Shown one piece after another: positions 16,207-23,690 of a DNA stretch of 64,000 nt. The notes below the pieces were generated by a model. That model did no database searches. It was not told the origin of the DNA and saw only the letters and a list, made by a program, of their open reading frames with translations. Every line of letters begins with the position of its first letter. Position 1 is the stretch's first letter. Location: NCBI RefSeq assembly GCF_014648895.1, contig NZ_BMRZ01000010.1:221780-285779 (forward strand). The letters are read 5' to 3'. The translations under genes and the position numbers were made by a program. This stretch comes from Streptomyces tanashiensis. GTDB taxonomy: Bacteria > Actinomycetota > Actinomycetes > Streptomycetales > Streptomycetaceae.

Positions 16207-16538
16207 GCGTACCTCCTCCGTGATGATGCCGTGATGAATTGCCGTGGTGGCTGCCGTGGTGAAAGCGGTCGTGATGCCGTCGCGGTCAGTCGACGGCGGC
16301 TCTCTGTGTACCAGGTGGTACCAGGGCATGAACACCGAACATGGGTGTCACAGTCAAGTGTCCCCCCGTTACGCGGCCGTTTCCGTTATGGACCCGGTAC
16401 GGCCCAGGGCGTCGCCTTCACCCACTGTGTCCGGTTGCGGCCGTATCGTTATCCTCAATTTCCGCTCAGATGTGATGACGCTCGTCACATCGGGTCTCTA
16501 GTGTCCTCCCCAACCGAGGAGGACGGAGCAAGAGGCCG
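16207..16538. other. gluR-gluA divergent intergenic region
   Basis: This 332-bp region separates gluR (minus) from gluA (plus) and contains both promoters. Its notable element is the inverted repeat at 16469-16491. An AT-richer stretch (TATCGTTATCCTCAATTTCC near 16445) just upstream of it could hold the gluA promoter. No open frame in it looks like a gene. Confidence 0.6.
16469..16491. promoter_or_regulatory. Candidate GluR operator, inverted repeat GATGTGA-N9-TCACATC
   Basis: Two perfect 7-bp arms with a 9-bp spacer (spacer TGACGCTCG is itself partly symmetric). It lies about 50 bp before the gluA start in the gluR-gluA intergenic region, where an activator or repressor site is expected. 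It resembles CRP-type half sites (TGTGA/TCACA) but with a spacer longer by three. Confidence 0.5.
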
Positions 16539-17336
16539 ATGAGCGGAGAGTCAGTGTCCAAGTCTGTGCCCAGGGGGCCCGAGGACACCCCGCGTGCGGC
16601 GGACGACCTGGTCGTACTGTCCGACGTGAACAAGCACTTCGGCGCACTGCATGTCCTCCAGGACATCGATCTGACGATCACCCGCGGCGAGGTCGTGGTC
16701 GTCATCGGACCGTCCGGGTCCGGCAAGTCGACGCTGTGCCGCACGATCAACCGGCTGGAGAGCATCGACTCCGGCACCATCACCATCGACGGCAAGCCGC
16801 TGCCGGAGGAGGGCAAGGAGCTCGCCAGGCTGCGTTCCGACGTCGGCATGGTCTTCCAGTCCTTCAATCTCTTCGCGCACAAGACGGTGCTCGAGAACGT
16901 GATGCTGGGCCAGATCAAGGTCCGCAAGACGGAGAAGCAGGCCGCCGAGACCAAGGCCCGGGCCCTGCTCGACCGGGTCGGGGTCGGCACCCAGGCGGAC
17001 AAGTACCCCGCTCAGCTCTCCGGTGGCCAGCAGCAGCGCGTGGCGATCGCCCGCGCGCTCGCGATGGGCCCGAAGGTCATGCTCTTCGACGAGCCGACCT
17101 CGGCCCTGGACCCGGAGATGATCAACGAGGTCCTGGAGGTCATGCAGCAACTGGCCCGGGACGGCATGACGATGGTGGTCGTCACCCACGAGATGGGTTT
17201 CGCCCGCTCCGCCGCCAACCGCGTCGTCTTCATGGCCGACGGAAAGATCGTCGAGCAGGCGACCCCCGAGGAGTTCTTCAGCAACCCGCGCAGCGACCGG
17301 GCCAAGGACTTCCTCTCCAAGATCCTTCACCACTGA
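16539..17336 (+). CDS. gluA: Glutamate ABC transporter ATP-binding protein GluA
   Basis: 265 residues. It has Walker A GPSGSGKST near residue 57, Q-loop VFQSFNLFAHKTVLENV, signature LSGGQQQRVAIARAL near 160, Walker B VMLFDEPTSALDPE near 180 and the switch His in VVTHEMGF. These are the polar amino acid (GlnQ/GluA) ATPase signatures. The N-terminal 25 residues are a non-conserved extension. First gene of gluABCD; gluB follows after 53 nt. Confidence 0.95.
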   Translation: MSGESVSKSVPRGPEDTPRAADDLVVLSDVNKHFGALHVLQDIDLTITRGEVVVVIGPSGSGKSTLCRTINRLESIDSGTITIDGKPLPEEGKELARLRSDVGMVFQSFNLFAHKTVLENVMLGQIKVRKTEKQAAETKARALLDRVGVGTQADKYPAQLSGGQQQRVAIARALAMGPKVMLFDEPTSALDPEMINEVLEVMQQLARDGMTMVVVTHEMGFARSAANRVVFMADGKIVEQATPEEFFSNPRSDRAKDFLSKILHH

Positions 17337-17389
17337 GCGAGTTCGGACCTATTCTTCCCAACTCACGCCTACTCAAGGGACTTTCCTCC

Positions 17390-18211
17390 ATGAAGCTTCG
17401 CAACGTCTCCGCCGCCGCGGCGGCCGCCGTCGTCCTCGCCCTGACCGCCACCGCCTGTGGCAGCGGCTCCGACTCCGGCAGCAACGGCGACAAGATCAAC
17501 GTCGGCATCAAGTTCGACCAGCCGGGCCTCGGCCTGAAGACCCCGGACGGCACGTACGCCGGTTTCGACGTCGATGTCGCCAAGTACGTGGCCAAGGAGC
17601 TCGGTTACTCCGAGGACAAGATCAACTGGAAGCAGGCGCCGAGCGCCGAGCGCGAGAACCTGATCAAGAACGGTGACGTGAAGTTCGTCGTCGCCAGCTA
17701 CTCGATCAACGACAAGCGCAAGAAGGAGGTCGACTTCGCGGGTCCGTACTTCCTGACCCACCAGGACCTCCTCGTCCGCGCCGACGACAACTCGATCACC
17801 AAGGTCGACGACCTCAACTCCAAGAAGCTCTGCTCGGTCACCGGCTCGACCTCCGCGCAGAACGTCAAGGAGAAGCTGGCCCCCAAGGCCGACCTCCAGC
17901 AGCTCGGCGGCTACTCCGAGTGCCTCACCGGCCTCGAGAACAAGCGGGTCGACGCCCTGACCACGGACGCCTCGATCCTCGCGGGCTACGCCTCGCAGAA
18001 GGAGCACCAGGGCAAGTTCAAGCTCGCCGGACTGAAGATGAGCGACGAGAACTACGGCATCGGCCTCAAGAAGGGCGACGACGACCTCCGCGGCAAGATC
18101 AACAAGGCGCTGGAGAAGATGGTCTCCGACGGCACCTGGGAGAAGCTCGTCAAGCAGCACTTCGGCCCCTCGGGCTACAAGTACGAGCCCGCGCCGGCGA
18201 TCCAGAAGTAA
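17390..18211 (+). CDS. gluB: Glutamate-binding lipoprotein GluB
   Basis: 273 residues. A lipoprotein signal ends at Cys23 (LALTATAC-GSGSDSG), so the protein is anchored outside the membrane. The body is a family 3 solute-binding domain: VGIKFDQPGLGLKTPDGTYA, then GFDVDVAKYVAKEL, VVASYSINDKRKKEVDFAGP, and a C-terminal GTWEKLVKQHFG. Length and motifs match actinobacterial GluB, which delivers glutamate to GluCD. Two Cys in the mature part (KKLCSVTG, YSECLTG) are spaced as the disulfide of this family. An intercistronic hairpin follows the stop. Confidence 0.94.
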   Translation: MKLRNVSAAAAAAVVLALTATACGSGSDSGSNGDKINVGIKFDQPGLGLKTPDGTYAGFDVDVAKYVAKELGYSEDKINWKQAPSAERENLIKNGDVKFVVASYSINDKRKKEVDFAGPYFLTHQDLLVRADDNSITKVDDLNSKKLCSVTGSTSAQNVKEKLAPKADLQQLGGYSECLTGLENKRVDALTTDASILAGYASQKEHQGKFKLAGLKMSDENYGIGLKKGDDDLRGKINKALEKMVSDGTWEKLVKQHFGPSGYKYEPAPAIQK

Positions 18212-18225
18212 CCAGCGCCTCCGCC

Positions 18226-18258
18226 GTGACGGCCGCCCCGTACTCGGGCGGCCGTCAC
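18226..18258 (+). terminator. Intercistronic hairpin between gluB and gluC
   Basis: GTGACGGCCGCCC (18226-18238) pairs perfectly with GGGCGGCCGTCAC (18246-18258), loop 7 nt, starting 15 nt after the gluB stop. It probably ends part of the transcripts or protects the gluB 3' end, giving more binding protein than permease, as is usual in such operons. Confidence 0.75.
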
Positions 18259-18328
18259 ACCGGCACCGGCCACCGCCCACGCGGCGGCCTCCACACCGAC
18301 CGACCACCAGGGGAGAGCGCGGGGCATC

Positions 18329-19003
18329 GTGTTCGACTTTCTTGATTCCGGGCAGTACGACCTGCTCGGCGCCTTCTGGGTGACGGCGAAACTCGCCTTC
18401 TACTCGGCGATCGGCTCGCTGGTCTGGGGCACCGCCCTGGCCGCCATGCGCGTCAGCCCGGTCCCGCTCATGCGGGCCTTCGGCACCACGTACGTCAACA
18501 TCGTCCGGAACACTCCGCTGACGGTGGTCATCGTCGCCTGCTCGTTCGGCCTCGACCAGACCCTCGGCATCACCCTCGGTGGGGGCCGCTCCGAGGACAT
18601 CGGCTTCCGCCTCGCCATCCTCGGCCTCGTCGCCTACACCGGCACCTTCGTCTGCGAGGCGCTGCGCTCCGGCATCAACACCGTCCCGCCGGGCCAGGCC
18701 GAGGCCGCCCGCGCGCTGGGCCTGAGCTTCACCCAGGTCCTCACGCTGGTGGTGCTCCCGCAGGCCTTCCGCGCCGTGATCGCCCCGCTGGCCAACGTCC
18801 TCATCGCCCTCACGAAGAACACCACCGTGGCGGCGGCCATCAGCGCCGCGGAGGCGGCGGTCCTGATGAAGGAGATGATCGAGAACGAGGCGGACTCGCT
18901 CTTCGCGGTCTTCGCGGTCTTCGCCTTCGGCTTCATCGTCCTCACCCTCCCCACCGGCCTGATCCTGGGCTGGGCGGCCAAGCGACTGGCGGTGAAGCGA
19001 TGA
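18329..19003 (+). CDS. gluC: Glutamate ABC transporter permease GluC
   Basis: 224 residues, GTG start. About five membrane helices of the HisM/GlnP type. The EAA loop is EALRSGINTVPPGQAEAARA with LGLSFTQVLTLVVLPQAFR near residue 125, where the ATPase docks. It ends in the ATGA overlap with gluD (19000-19003). The longer gap before it contains the gluB-gluC hairpin. Confidence 0.94.
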   Translation: MFDFLDSGQYDLLGAFWVTAKLAFYSAIGSLVWGTALAAMRVSPVPLMRAFGTTYVNIVRNTPLTVVIVACSFGLDQTLGITLGGGRSEDIGFRLAILGLVAYTGTFVCEALRSGINTVPPGQAEAARALGLSFTQVLTLVVLPQAFRAVIAPLANVLIALTKNTTVAAAISAAEAAVLMKEMIENEADSLFAVFAVFAFGFIVLTLPTGLILGWAAKRLAVKR

Positions 19004-19890
19004 GCTCCGTCCTGTACGACACCCCGGGACCGCGCGCCAAGCGGCGCAACGTCCTCTACACGATCGTCTTCCTCGCGGTCCTCGCCGTGGGGGCCTGGTT
19101 CGTGCTCTCCGCCCTGGACGAGAAGCACCAGCTGGACGCCGACAAGTGGAGCCCCTTCGTCACCGACTCCCGGGTCTGGACGACGTACCTTCTGCCGGGT
19201 CTCACCGAGACGCTCAAGGCCGCCGCGCTCTCCATCGTGATCGCGCTGCCCCTCGGCGCCGCCCTCGGCATCGGCCGGCTCTCCGACCACCGCTGGGTAC
19301 GGGTTCCCGTCGGCGTGGTCGTGGAGTTCTTCCGCGCCATCCCGGTGCTGCTCCTGATGATGTTCGCCAGCGCCGTGTACGCGGAGTTCACCACCGTCAG
19401 CTCCGACTTCCGCCCGCTGTACGCGGTCGTCACCGGCCTGGTGCTCTACAACGCCTCCGTCATCGCCGAAGTCGTCCGGGCCGGTGTTCTCTCCCTGCCC
19501 CGCGGCCAGGGCGACGCGGCCGTCGCGCTCGGCCTGCGCAAGGGGCAGACGATGCTGTACATCCTGCTGCCGCAGGCCGTGACCGTCATGCTCCCGGCCC
19601 TGGTCAGCCAGCTCGTCGTCATCGTCAAGGACACCGCCCTCGGCGGCGCCTTGCTCGGCTTCGCGGAGCTGCTCAGCCAGAACCGGCAGATCACCGCCAA
19701 CTACGGCGCCAACACGATCGCCACCTTCACGGTCATCGCGCTGATCTACATCGTCATCAACGCGATCCTCACCCATCTCGCCGGTCGCCTGGAGCGGCGC
19801 CTGCGGCAGGGACGGAAGTCCGCCGCGGTCACCATCCCGGCCCAGGGGGAAGCCGCCGAGGTGAAGACCGGGGTCGTCAGCGACGCCTGA
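19000..19890 (+). CDS. gluD: Glutamate ABC transporter permease GluD
   Basis: 296 residues. An N-terminal cytoplasmic tail and first helix (VLYTIVFLAVLAVGAWFVLS) precede a periplasmic stretch and the conserved permease core. The EAA loop is VVRAGVLSLPRGQGDAAVAL with LGLRKGQTMLYILLPQAV. It is longer than GluC, as in other actinobacteria, and probably forms a heterodimer with it. Its ATG overlaps the gluC stop. A strong hairpin 26 nt after the stop closes the operon. Confidence 0.94.
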   Translation: MSSVLYDTPGPRAKRRNVLYTIVFLAVLAVGAWFVLSALDEKHQLDADKWSPFVTDSRVWTTYLLPGLTETLKAAALSIVIALPLGAALGIGRLSDHRWVRVPVGVVVEFFRAIPVLLLMMFASAVYAEFTTVSSDFRPLYAVVTGLVLYNASVIAEVVRAGVLSLPRGQGDAAVALGLRKGQTMLYILLPQAVTVMLPALVSQLVVIVKDTALGGALLGFAELLSQNRQITANYGANTIATFTVIALIYIVINAILTHLAGRLERRLRQGRKSAAVTIPAQGEAAEVKTGVVSDA

Positions 19891-19915
19891 CCCCGCAGGG
19901 GTCCGTGGGACAACA

Positions 19916-19967
19916 GGGGTGGGCCGGATCGGTACTGACTTCAGGTCAGCCGCACCGCGCCCACCCC
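19916..19967 (+). terminator. Terminator after gluABCD
   Basis: GGGGTGGGC (19916-19924) pairs with GCCCACCCC (19959-19967). A small nested stem, CTGAC/GTCAG (19935-19949), sits inside. Located 26 nt past the gluD stop codon. Confidence 0.7.
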
Positions 19968-20082
19968 GTCGCTTGACGCAAGCACCCTCAGTGGGTTGCA
20001 TACGGTCTGTGATCAACCACCGGGCTCGTGCCACACTCAGCTGTGCTGCCCCCATGACCGTCCGGCCTTCAGGAGCCGCGCC

Positions 20083-21759
20083 GTGGACCCGGTGATCATC
20101 GTGGGCGCGGGGCCCGTCGGCCTCGCGCTCTCCCTCGCGCTCGCCGCGCAGGGCGTGCCCAGCGTCGTCCTCGACGAGGGCGCCGGCAAGGAGGAGTCCC
20201 GCCCGGCGCGCAGCGTCGTCCTGCGCGCCGACATGGCCGCGATGGTCGAGCGCCTCGGCTGCACGACCCTCCGTGACGAGGGCGTCCGCTGGATCGGCTG
20301 GCGCGGCATGCGCCGCCGCCAGGAGGTGCGCCGCCTCACGCTCGACCTGGGACTCGGCGGCACCGAGGAATGGTCCGAGGACCCGGACGCTCCCGCCTCC
20401 CCGGCCGCCCCGCTGCACATCCCCCAGCACGCCCTGGCCCGCGGACTGCGCGACGCCATCTCCCGCCAGAAGCTGATCCGGCTCGTCACCGAATCCCGGC
20501 TCGACACCATCGAGCAGGACCGGGACGGGGTCGTCGCCCACACCCGGGGCCCGGAGGGCACCTGGTGGCGCGGCAGCCACCTCGTCGGCTGCGACGGGGC
20601 CCGTTCGACCGTGCGCAAGCTGCTCGGGATCCGCTTCCCCGGCCGCACGGCCGTGGAGCGGCACGCCGTCGCCGCGCTGCGCACCGAACTCCCCTGGCCC
20701 GGCGAGGCCCTGCTGCACCGTCAGCCCCCGTGGCGCGGCGCGCCCGAGGAGATCACCGCGCGGCCGCTGCCCGACGGGGTGTGGCGGATCGACTGGCTGC
20801 TGCCGCCCCGCGGCGACCTGGTCACCCCGGACGCCCTGGTCGCCCGTATCCGCGAGACCCTGGCCGGCTGGTGCGACGGCGTGACGCCCCCGTACGAACT
20901 GATCGACACCGGCGTCCACACCCTGCACCACCGGCTCGCCCGCCGCTGGCGGGTGGACCGGGTCCTCCTCGCCGGGGACGCGGCGCACCTGCTCGGCGCG
21001 GTCGGCACCCAGGGCCTCGACGAGGGGCTGCGGGACGTGGACAACCTCGCGTGGAAGCTCGCCCACACCTGGCACCACGGCGGCTCGGAGCGGCTGCTCG
21101 ACAGCTACCAGAGCGAGCGGCGCACGGCCGTCGCGACGCGGCTCCGCGCGGCGGACCAGTCGCTGCCGGTGCTGCGCGGCGGCGGAGGCCTGCGGACGTA
21201 CCTCCCCGGGGCCACGCGCGGCCACGACGCCCTGCTGACCGACGGCCACGTGGGGCGCGGCCCGCTCGGCGCGCCCCCGGCGTACCCCCACTCCCCCCTC
21301 GCGCCTCCGTACACCGAGGGGCAGACGCCCGTCGGCACCCCGCCGGGCGCCCCGGTCGAGGACGTCCGCGTGACCGCCCCCGACGGCACGACCGTACGGC
21401 TCCGGGACCGGCTGGGTCAGGGCCGCCTCCTGGTCCTCCTCGTCGCCCCCGGCACCGGGGTGTGGGACCGGCGCCACTGGCGGAGCGCGGGGGTGATGCC
21501 CCGGCTCGAAGAGGCCGTGGAGGCGCTGCCGGTCAAGGCGGAGGTCCTGGTGACGGAGGCCTACCCGGGGGCCCCGGCCCACGCCGTCCTGCTCGTACGG
21601 CCCGACGGGCACCTCGTCGCCTCCTTCTCCGGGGTCCGTCCGGAGGAGCTGTACGCGGCGGCGGACGCGACCCGCGGCGGCTCGGCCACCGACGAGGCGC
21701 CGGCCGAGGAGACCCCCGCGGTGTCCGTGCCGGGCGACCGCACGGCGGACATCCATTGA
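20083..21759 (+). CDS. FAD-dependent monooxygenase (aromatic hydroxylase type)
   Basis: 558 residues. N-terminal FAD-binding fold VIIVGAGPVGLALSLALAAQ (GxGxxG), the DG motif in HLVGCDGARSTVRKLLGI near residue 170, and the GD motif VLLAGDAAHLLGAVGTQGLD near 295 followed by NLAWKLA. A C-terminal thioredoxin-like domain fits the PheA/TfdB/MhpA class, which uses FAD and NAD(P)H to hydroxylate phenolic rings. The GTG at 20083 has AGGAG 8 nt upstream; an ATG at 19996 would add residues before the Rossmann strand. The usual Pro-Pro after GDAAH is absent (LLGAVGTQG), which may affect flavin movement. Single gene, own promoter after the glu terminator. Substrate unknown. Confidence 0.88.
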   Translation: MDPVIIVGAGPVGLALSLALAAQGVPSVVLDEGAGKEESRPARSVVLRADMAAMVERLGCTTLRDEGVRWIGWRGMRRRQEVRRLTLDLGLGGTEEWSEDPDAPASPAAPLHIPQHALARGLRDAISRQKLIRLVTESRLDTIEQDRDGVVAHTRGPEGTWWRGSHLVGCDGARSTVRKLLGIRFPGRTAVERHAVAALRTELPWPGEALLHRQPPWRGAPEEITARPLPDGVWRIDWLLPPRGDLVTPDALVARIRETLAGWCDGVTPPYELIDTGVHTLHHRLARRWRVDRVLLAGDAAHLLGAVGTQGLDEGLRDVDNLAWKLAHTWHHGGSERLLDSYQSERRTAVATRLRAADQSLPVLRGGGGLRTYLPGATRGHDALLTDGHVGRGPLGAPPAYPHSPLAPPYTEGQTPVGTPPGAPVEDVRVTAPDGTTVRLRDRLGQGRLLVLLVAPGTGVWDRRHWRSAGVMPRLEEAVEALPVKAEVLVTEAYPGAPAHAVLLVRPDGHLVASFSGVRPEELYAAADATRGGSATDEAPAEETPAVSVPGDRTADIH

Positions 21760-21830
21760 TTCCCGCAGGCGCGCATGGTGTACTCCGGAGCGTGACCGAC
21801 ACCGATGTGCGCCTGTGGCGGAGGGTCCAT

Positions 21831-21878
21831 ATGGACCTCCTCCGCTATGCGGGCTGCGTGTGTCGCCCGTCCTGCTGA
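21831..21878 (+). CDS. Cysteine-rich leader peptide of the dioxygenase operon
   Basis: A 15-codon reading frame, MDLLRYAGCVCRPSC, with GGAGGG 6 nt upstream. Three of its last seven residues are Cys (codons TGC, TGT, TGC). It lies 95 bp before cysteine dioxygenase, with an inverted repeat between them. Short Cys-rich upstream peptides are known before sulfur-metabolism genes in actinobacteria, where ribosome stalling at Cys codons senses cysteine supply. Too short for normal gene finding; recognised from its composition, site and context. Confidence 0.75.
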   Translation: MDLLRYAGCVCRPSC

Positions 21879-21893
21879 TCTCGCCTTTTCCCC

Positions 21894-21944
21894 GCGCGCG
21901 ACCCGCCACTGACGCACGTCCGTGTGCCGTGAGCCGTCGCGCGC
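21894..21944 (+). promoter_or_regulatory. Attenuator-like hairpin after the Cys leader
   Basis: GCGCGCGAC (21894-21902) and GTCGCGCGC (21936-21944) pair perfectly, beginning 16 nt past the leader stop codon and ending about 30 nt before the dioxygenase start. A ribosome stalled on the leader Cys codons would sit just upstream and could alter its folding. Confidence 0.5.
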
Positions 21945-21972
21945 CCTTTCGCGAACCTCAGGACGGTCACCC

Positions 21973-22542
21973 GTGCCCCAGCACGTCACCCCCCTTCCCC
22001 CTGCCCTCTCCCCCTCGCCCTCCCCTTCCCCCGCCCCCGCCTCCACCTCCGCGCCGACCTCGGCCCAGCTGCTGGACTTCGTCCGGCGTACGGCCGCCGA
22101 CCAGGAACTCGTCGACTCCCTGCCCCTCGACCCGGAGGGCCGCACCTGGGTACGGCTCGACGGCCCCGGTGGCAGCGAGGCCTGACTCATCGGCTGGCCG
22201 CCCGGCACCGGCACCGGCTGGCACGACCACGCCGAGTCCCTGGGCGCCTTCGCGACCGCGCGCGGCACGCTGACCGAGAACGCGCTCGCCGTCCGGCTGC
22301 CGGCGAGCGGCTGGAAGACCCTGGAGCTGGCCGACGGCCTCGACCGCTCACGGCGGCTGTCGGAGGGCACCGGCCGGGCCTTCAACCGCCACCATGTGCA
22401 CGAGGTGCTCAACGAGTCCCCGGACACCCACGCGGTGTCGGTGCACGCCTACTACCCGCCGCTCCCGTTGATCCGGCGGTTCAGCCGGACGGGCGCGGTG
22501 CTCCGTCTGGAGCAGGTCGAGCGTCCGGAGGACTGGCAGTGA
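21973..22542 (+). pseudogene. Cysteine dioxygenase interrupted by one in-frame TGA
   Basis: Read through, this would be about 189 residues of a thiol dioxygenase converting cysteine to cysteine sulfinate with iron and O2. The frame opens at GTG 21973 and runs to ...DGPGGSEA, then codon 71 is TGA (22183-22185), then LIGWPPGTGTGWHDHAESLG and so on to a stop at 22540. Homologues have Trp (TGG) where the TGA stands. After it the frame is free of stops for 118 codons and keeps the iron ligands (HDH at residues 84 and 86, a later His in RHHVHEV) and YY near the C-terminus. One base change explains it. A sequencing error, a recent null mutation or readthrough (TGA followed by C is a leaky context) are all open. 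The rhodanese start overlaps its final stop. Confidence 0.85.
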
Positions 22543-22946
22543 GCGAGGAACGAGTGGGCATCGACGAGCTCCTGGAGCGGGTCAGGTCGGGCCTCGACCG
22601 GATCGAGCCCCGGGCCGCCTATGAGGCGTACGAGGCGGGTGACGCGCTCCTGGTGGACACGCGCTACGCGGCCCTGCGGGAACGGGACGGTCTGATCCCG
22701 GGCGCGCTGATCGTGGAGCGCAACGAACTGGAGTGGCGGCTCGACCCCCTGGGCAGCCACCGCGCGGCGGAGGCCGACAGCCACGACCTGCGGGTGGTGG
22801 TCCTCTGCAACGAGGGCTACGCCTCCTCCCTCGCGGCCGAGTCCCTGCGCCGCCTGGGCCTGCACCGGGCGACGGACCTCATCGGCGGCTTCCAGGCCTG
22901 GAAGGCCGCCGGCCTCCCGGTCCTCCTCCCCGCCACCCGCACCTGA
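22539..22946 (+). CDS. Rhodanese-like sulfurtransferase
   Basis: 135 residues, GTG start overlapping the dioxygenase stop (GTGA at 22539-22542). Single rhodanese domain: LLVDTRYAALRERDGLIPGA near residue 37, the active-site loop VVLCNEGYASSLAAESL with catalytic Cys near 96, and a final DLIGGFQAWKAAGLPV. It probably moves sulfane sulfur derived from cysteine breakdown. Translation is likely coupled to the dioxygenase, so the TGA upstream could reduce its expression. Confidence 0.88.
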   Translation: MSEERVGIDELLERVRSGLDRIEPRAAYEAYEAGDALLVDTRYAALRERDGLIPGALIVERNELEWRLDPLGSHRAAEADSHDLRVVVLCNEGYASSLAAESLRRLGLHRATDLIGGFQAWKAAGLPVLLPATRT

Positions 22947-23029
22947 CCCGGACGCCGCACTCCGGCCGGCGCAACCCGGACGCCGCACTCCGGCCCGCAC
23001 AACCCGGACGCCGCACTCCGGCCGGCGCA
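22946..23029. repeat. 28-bp tandem repeat, three copies
   Basis: Copies start at 22946, 22974 and 23002, each beginning ACCCGGACGCCGCACTCCGG; a partial fourth follows. Further right (to about 23100) a 10-bp motif GGCACGGTCC is repeated. The array lies between the convergent rhodanese and recX genes. No spacers, so not CRISPR. Confidence 0.8.
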
Positions 23030-23119
23030 ACCCGGCCGGACAATCCCCCGGTCCGGTCCGGCCCCGCCCGGTCCGGCACGGTCCGGCACGGTCCGGACGA
23101 GTCCTTCTGTCCCCCCGCG

Positions 23120-23686
23120 TCAGAAGGACTCGTCCAGCCCGTCCGTGTCCTCGCCCTCGGCCTCCAGTGCCTGGCGGACGACGCGGAGGGCCATGCCCTC
23201 GGGGTACCCCTTGCGGGCGAGCATCCCGGCGAGCCGTCTCAGACGCCGGTCGCGGTCGAGGCCGCGGGTGGAGCGGAGCTTGCGGTCCACGAGCTCGCGC
23301 GCCGTGGCCTCCTCCCGCTCGGAGTCGAGCTGCTCCACCGCCTCCTGGATGAGTGTGGGCTCGACGCCCTTGGTGCGCAGCTCCCGGGCGAGGGCCCGGC
23401 GGGCGAGGCCGCGGCCATGGTGGCGGGACTCCACCCAGGCCCCCGCGAAGGCGGCGTCGTCGATGAGACCGACGTCCTCGAAGCGGGAGAGCACCTCCTC
23501 CGCCACCTCGTCCGGGATCTCCCGCTTGCGCAGCGCGTCGGCGAGCTGCTTGCGCGTGCGGGGGCTTCCGGTGAGCAGGCGCAGGCAGATCGCCCGCGCC
23601 CGCTCAGCCGGATCCTGGGGTGACAGCTCCTTCTCGGCCCTCGACGAGTCGGGGCTGTCACCCGGCCATTCGGTGCGCCCGGTCAC
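23120..23686 (-). CDS. recX: RecX, modulator of RecA
   Basis: 188 residues. After a short acidic leader, three RecX three-helix repeats: AERARAICLRLLTGSPRTRK, DEVAEEVLSRFEDVGLIDDAAFAGAW in parts, and GLARRALARELRTKGVEPTL. The GTG at 23686 lies 4 nt after the recA stop codon, the usual recA-recX operon. An upstream in-frame start at 23836 would overlap recA by 145 nt and has no support. RecX binds RecA filaments and limits recombinase and co-protease activity. Confidence 0.93.
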   Translation of the reverse strand: MTGRTEWPGDSPDSSRAEKELSPQDPAERARAICLRLLTGSPRTRKQLADALRKREIPDEVAEEVLSRFEDVGLIDDAAFAGAWVESRHHGRGLARRALARELRTKGVEPTLIQEAVEQLDSEREEATARELVDRKLRSTRGLDRDRRLRRLAGMLARKGYPEGMALRVVRQALEAEGEDTDGLDESF

Positions 23687-23690
23687 CGGT

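Noticed and set aside
16469..16491. CRP binding site before gluA
   Set aside because: Half sites match TGTGA/TCACA but the spacer is 9 instead of 6, so a GluR operator is a better guess.
22946..23100. Possible CRISPR array
   Set aside because: Units follow each other directly with no spacers and no cas genes are present.
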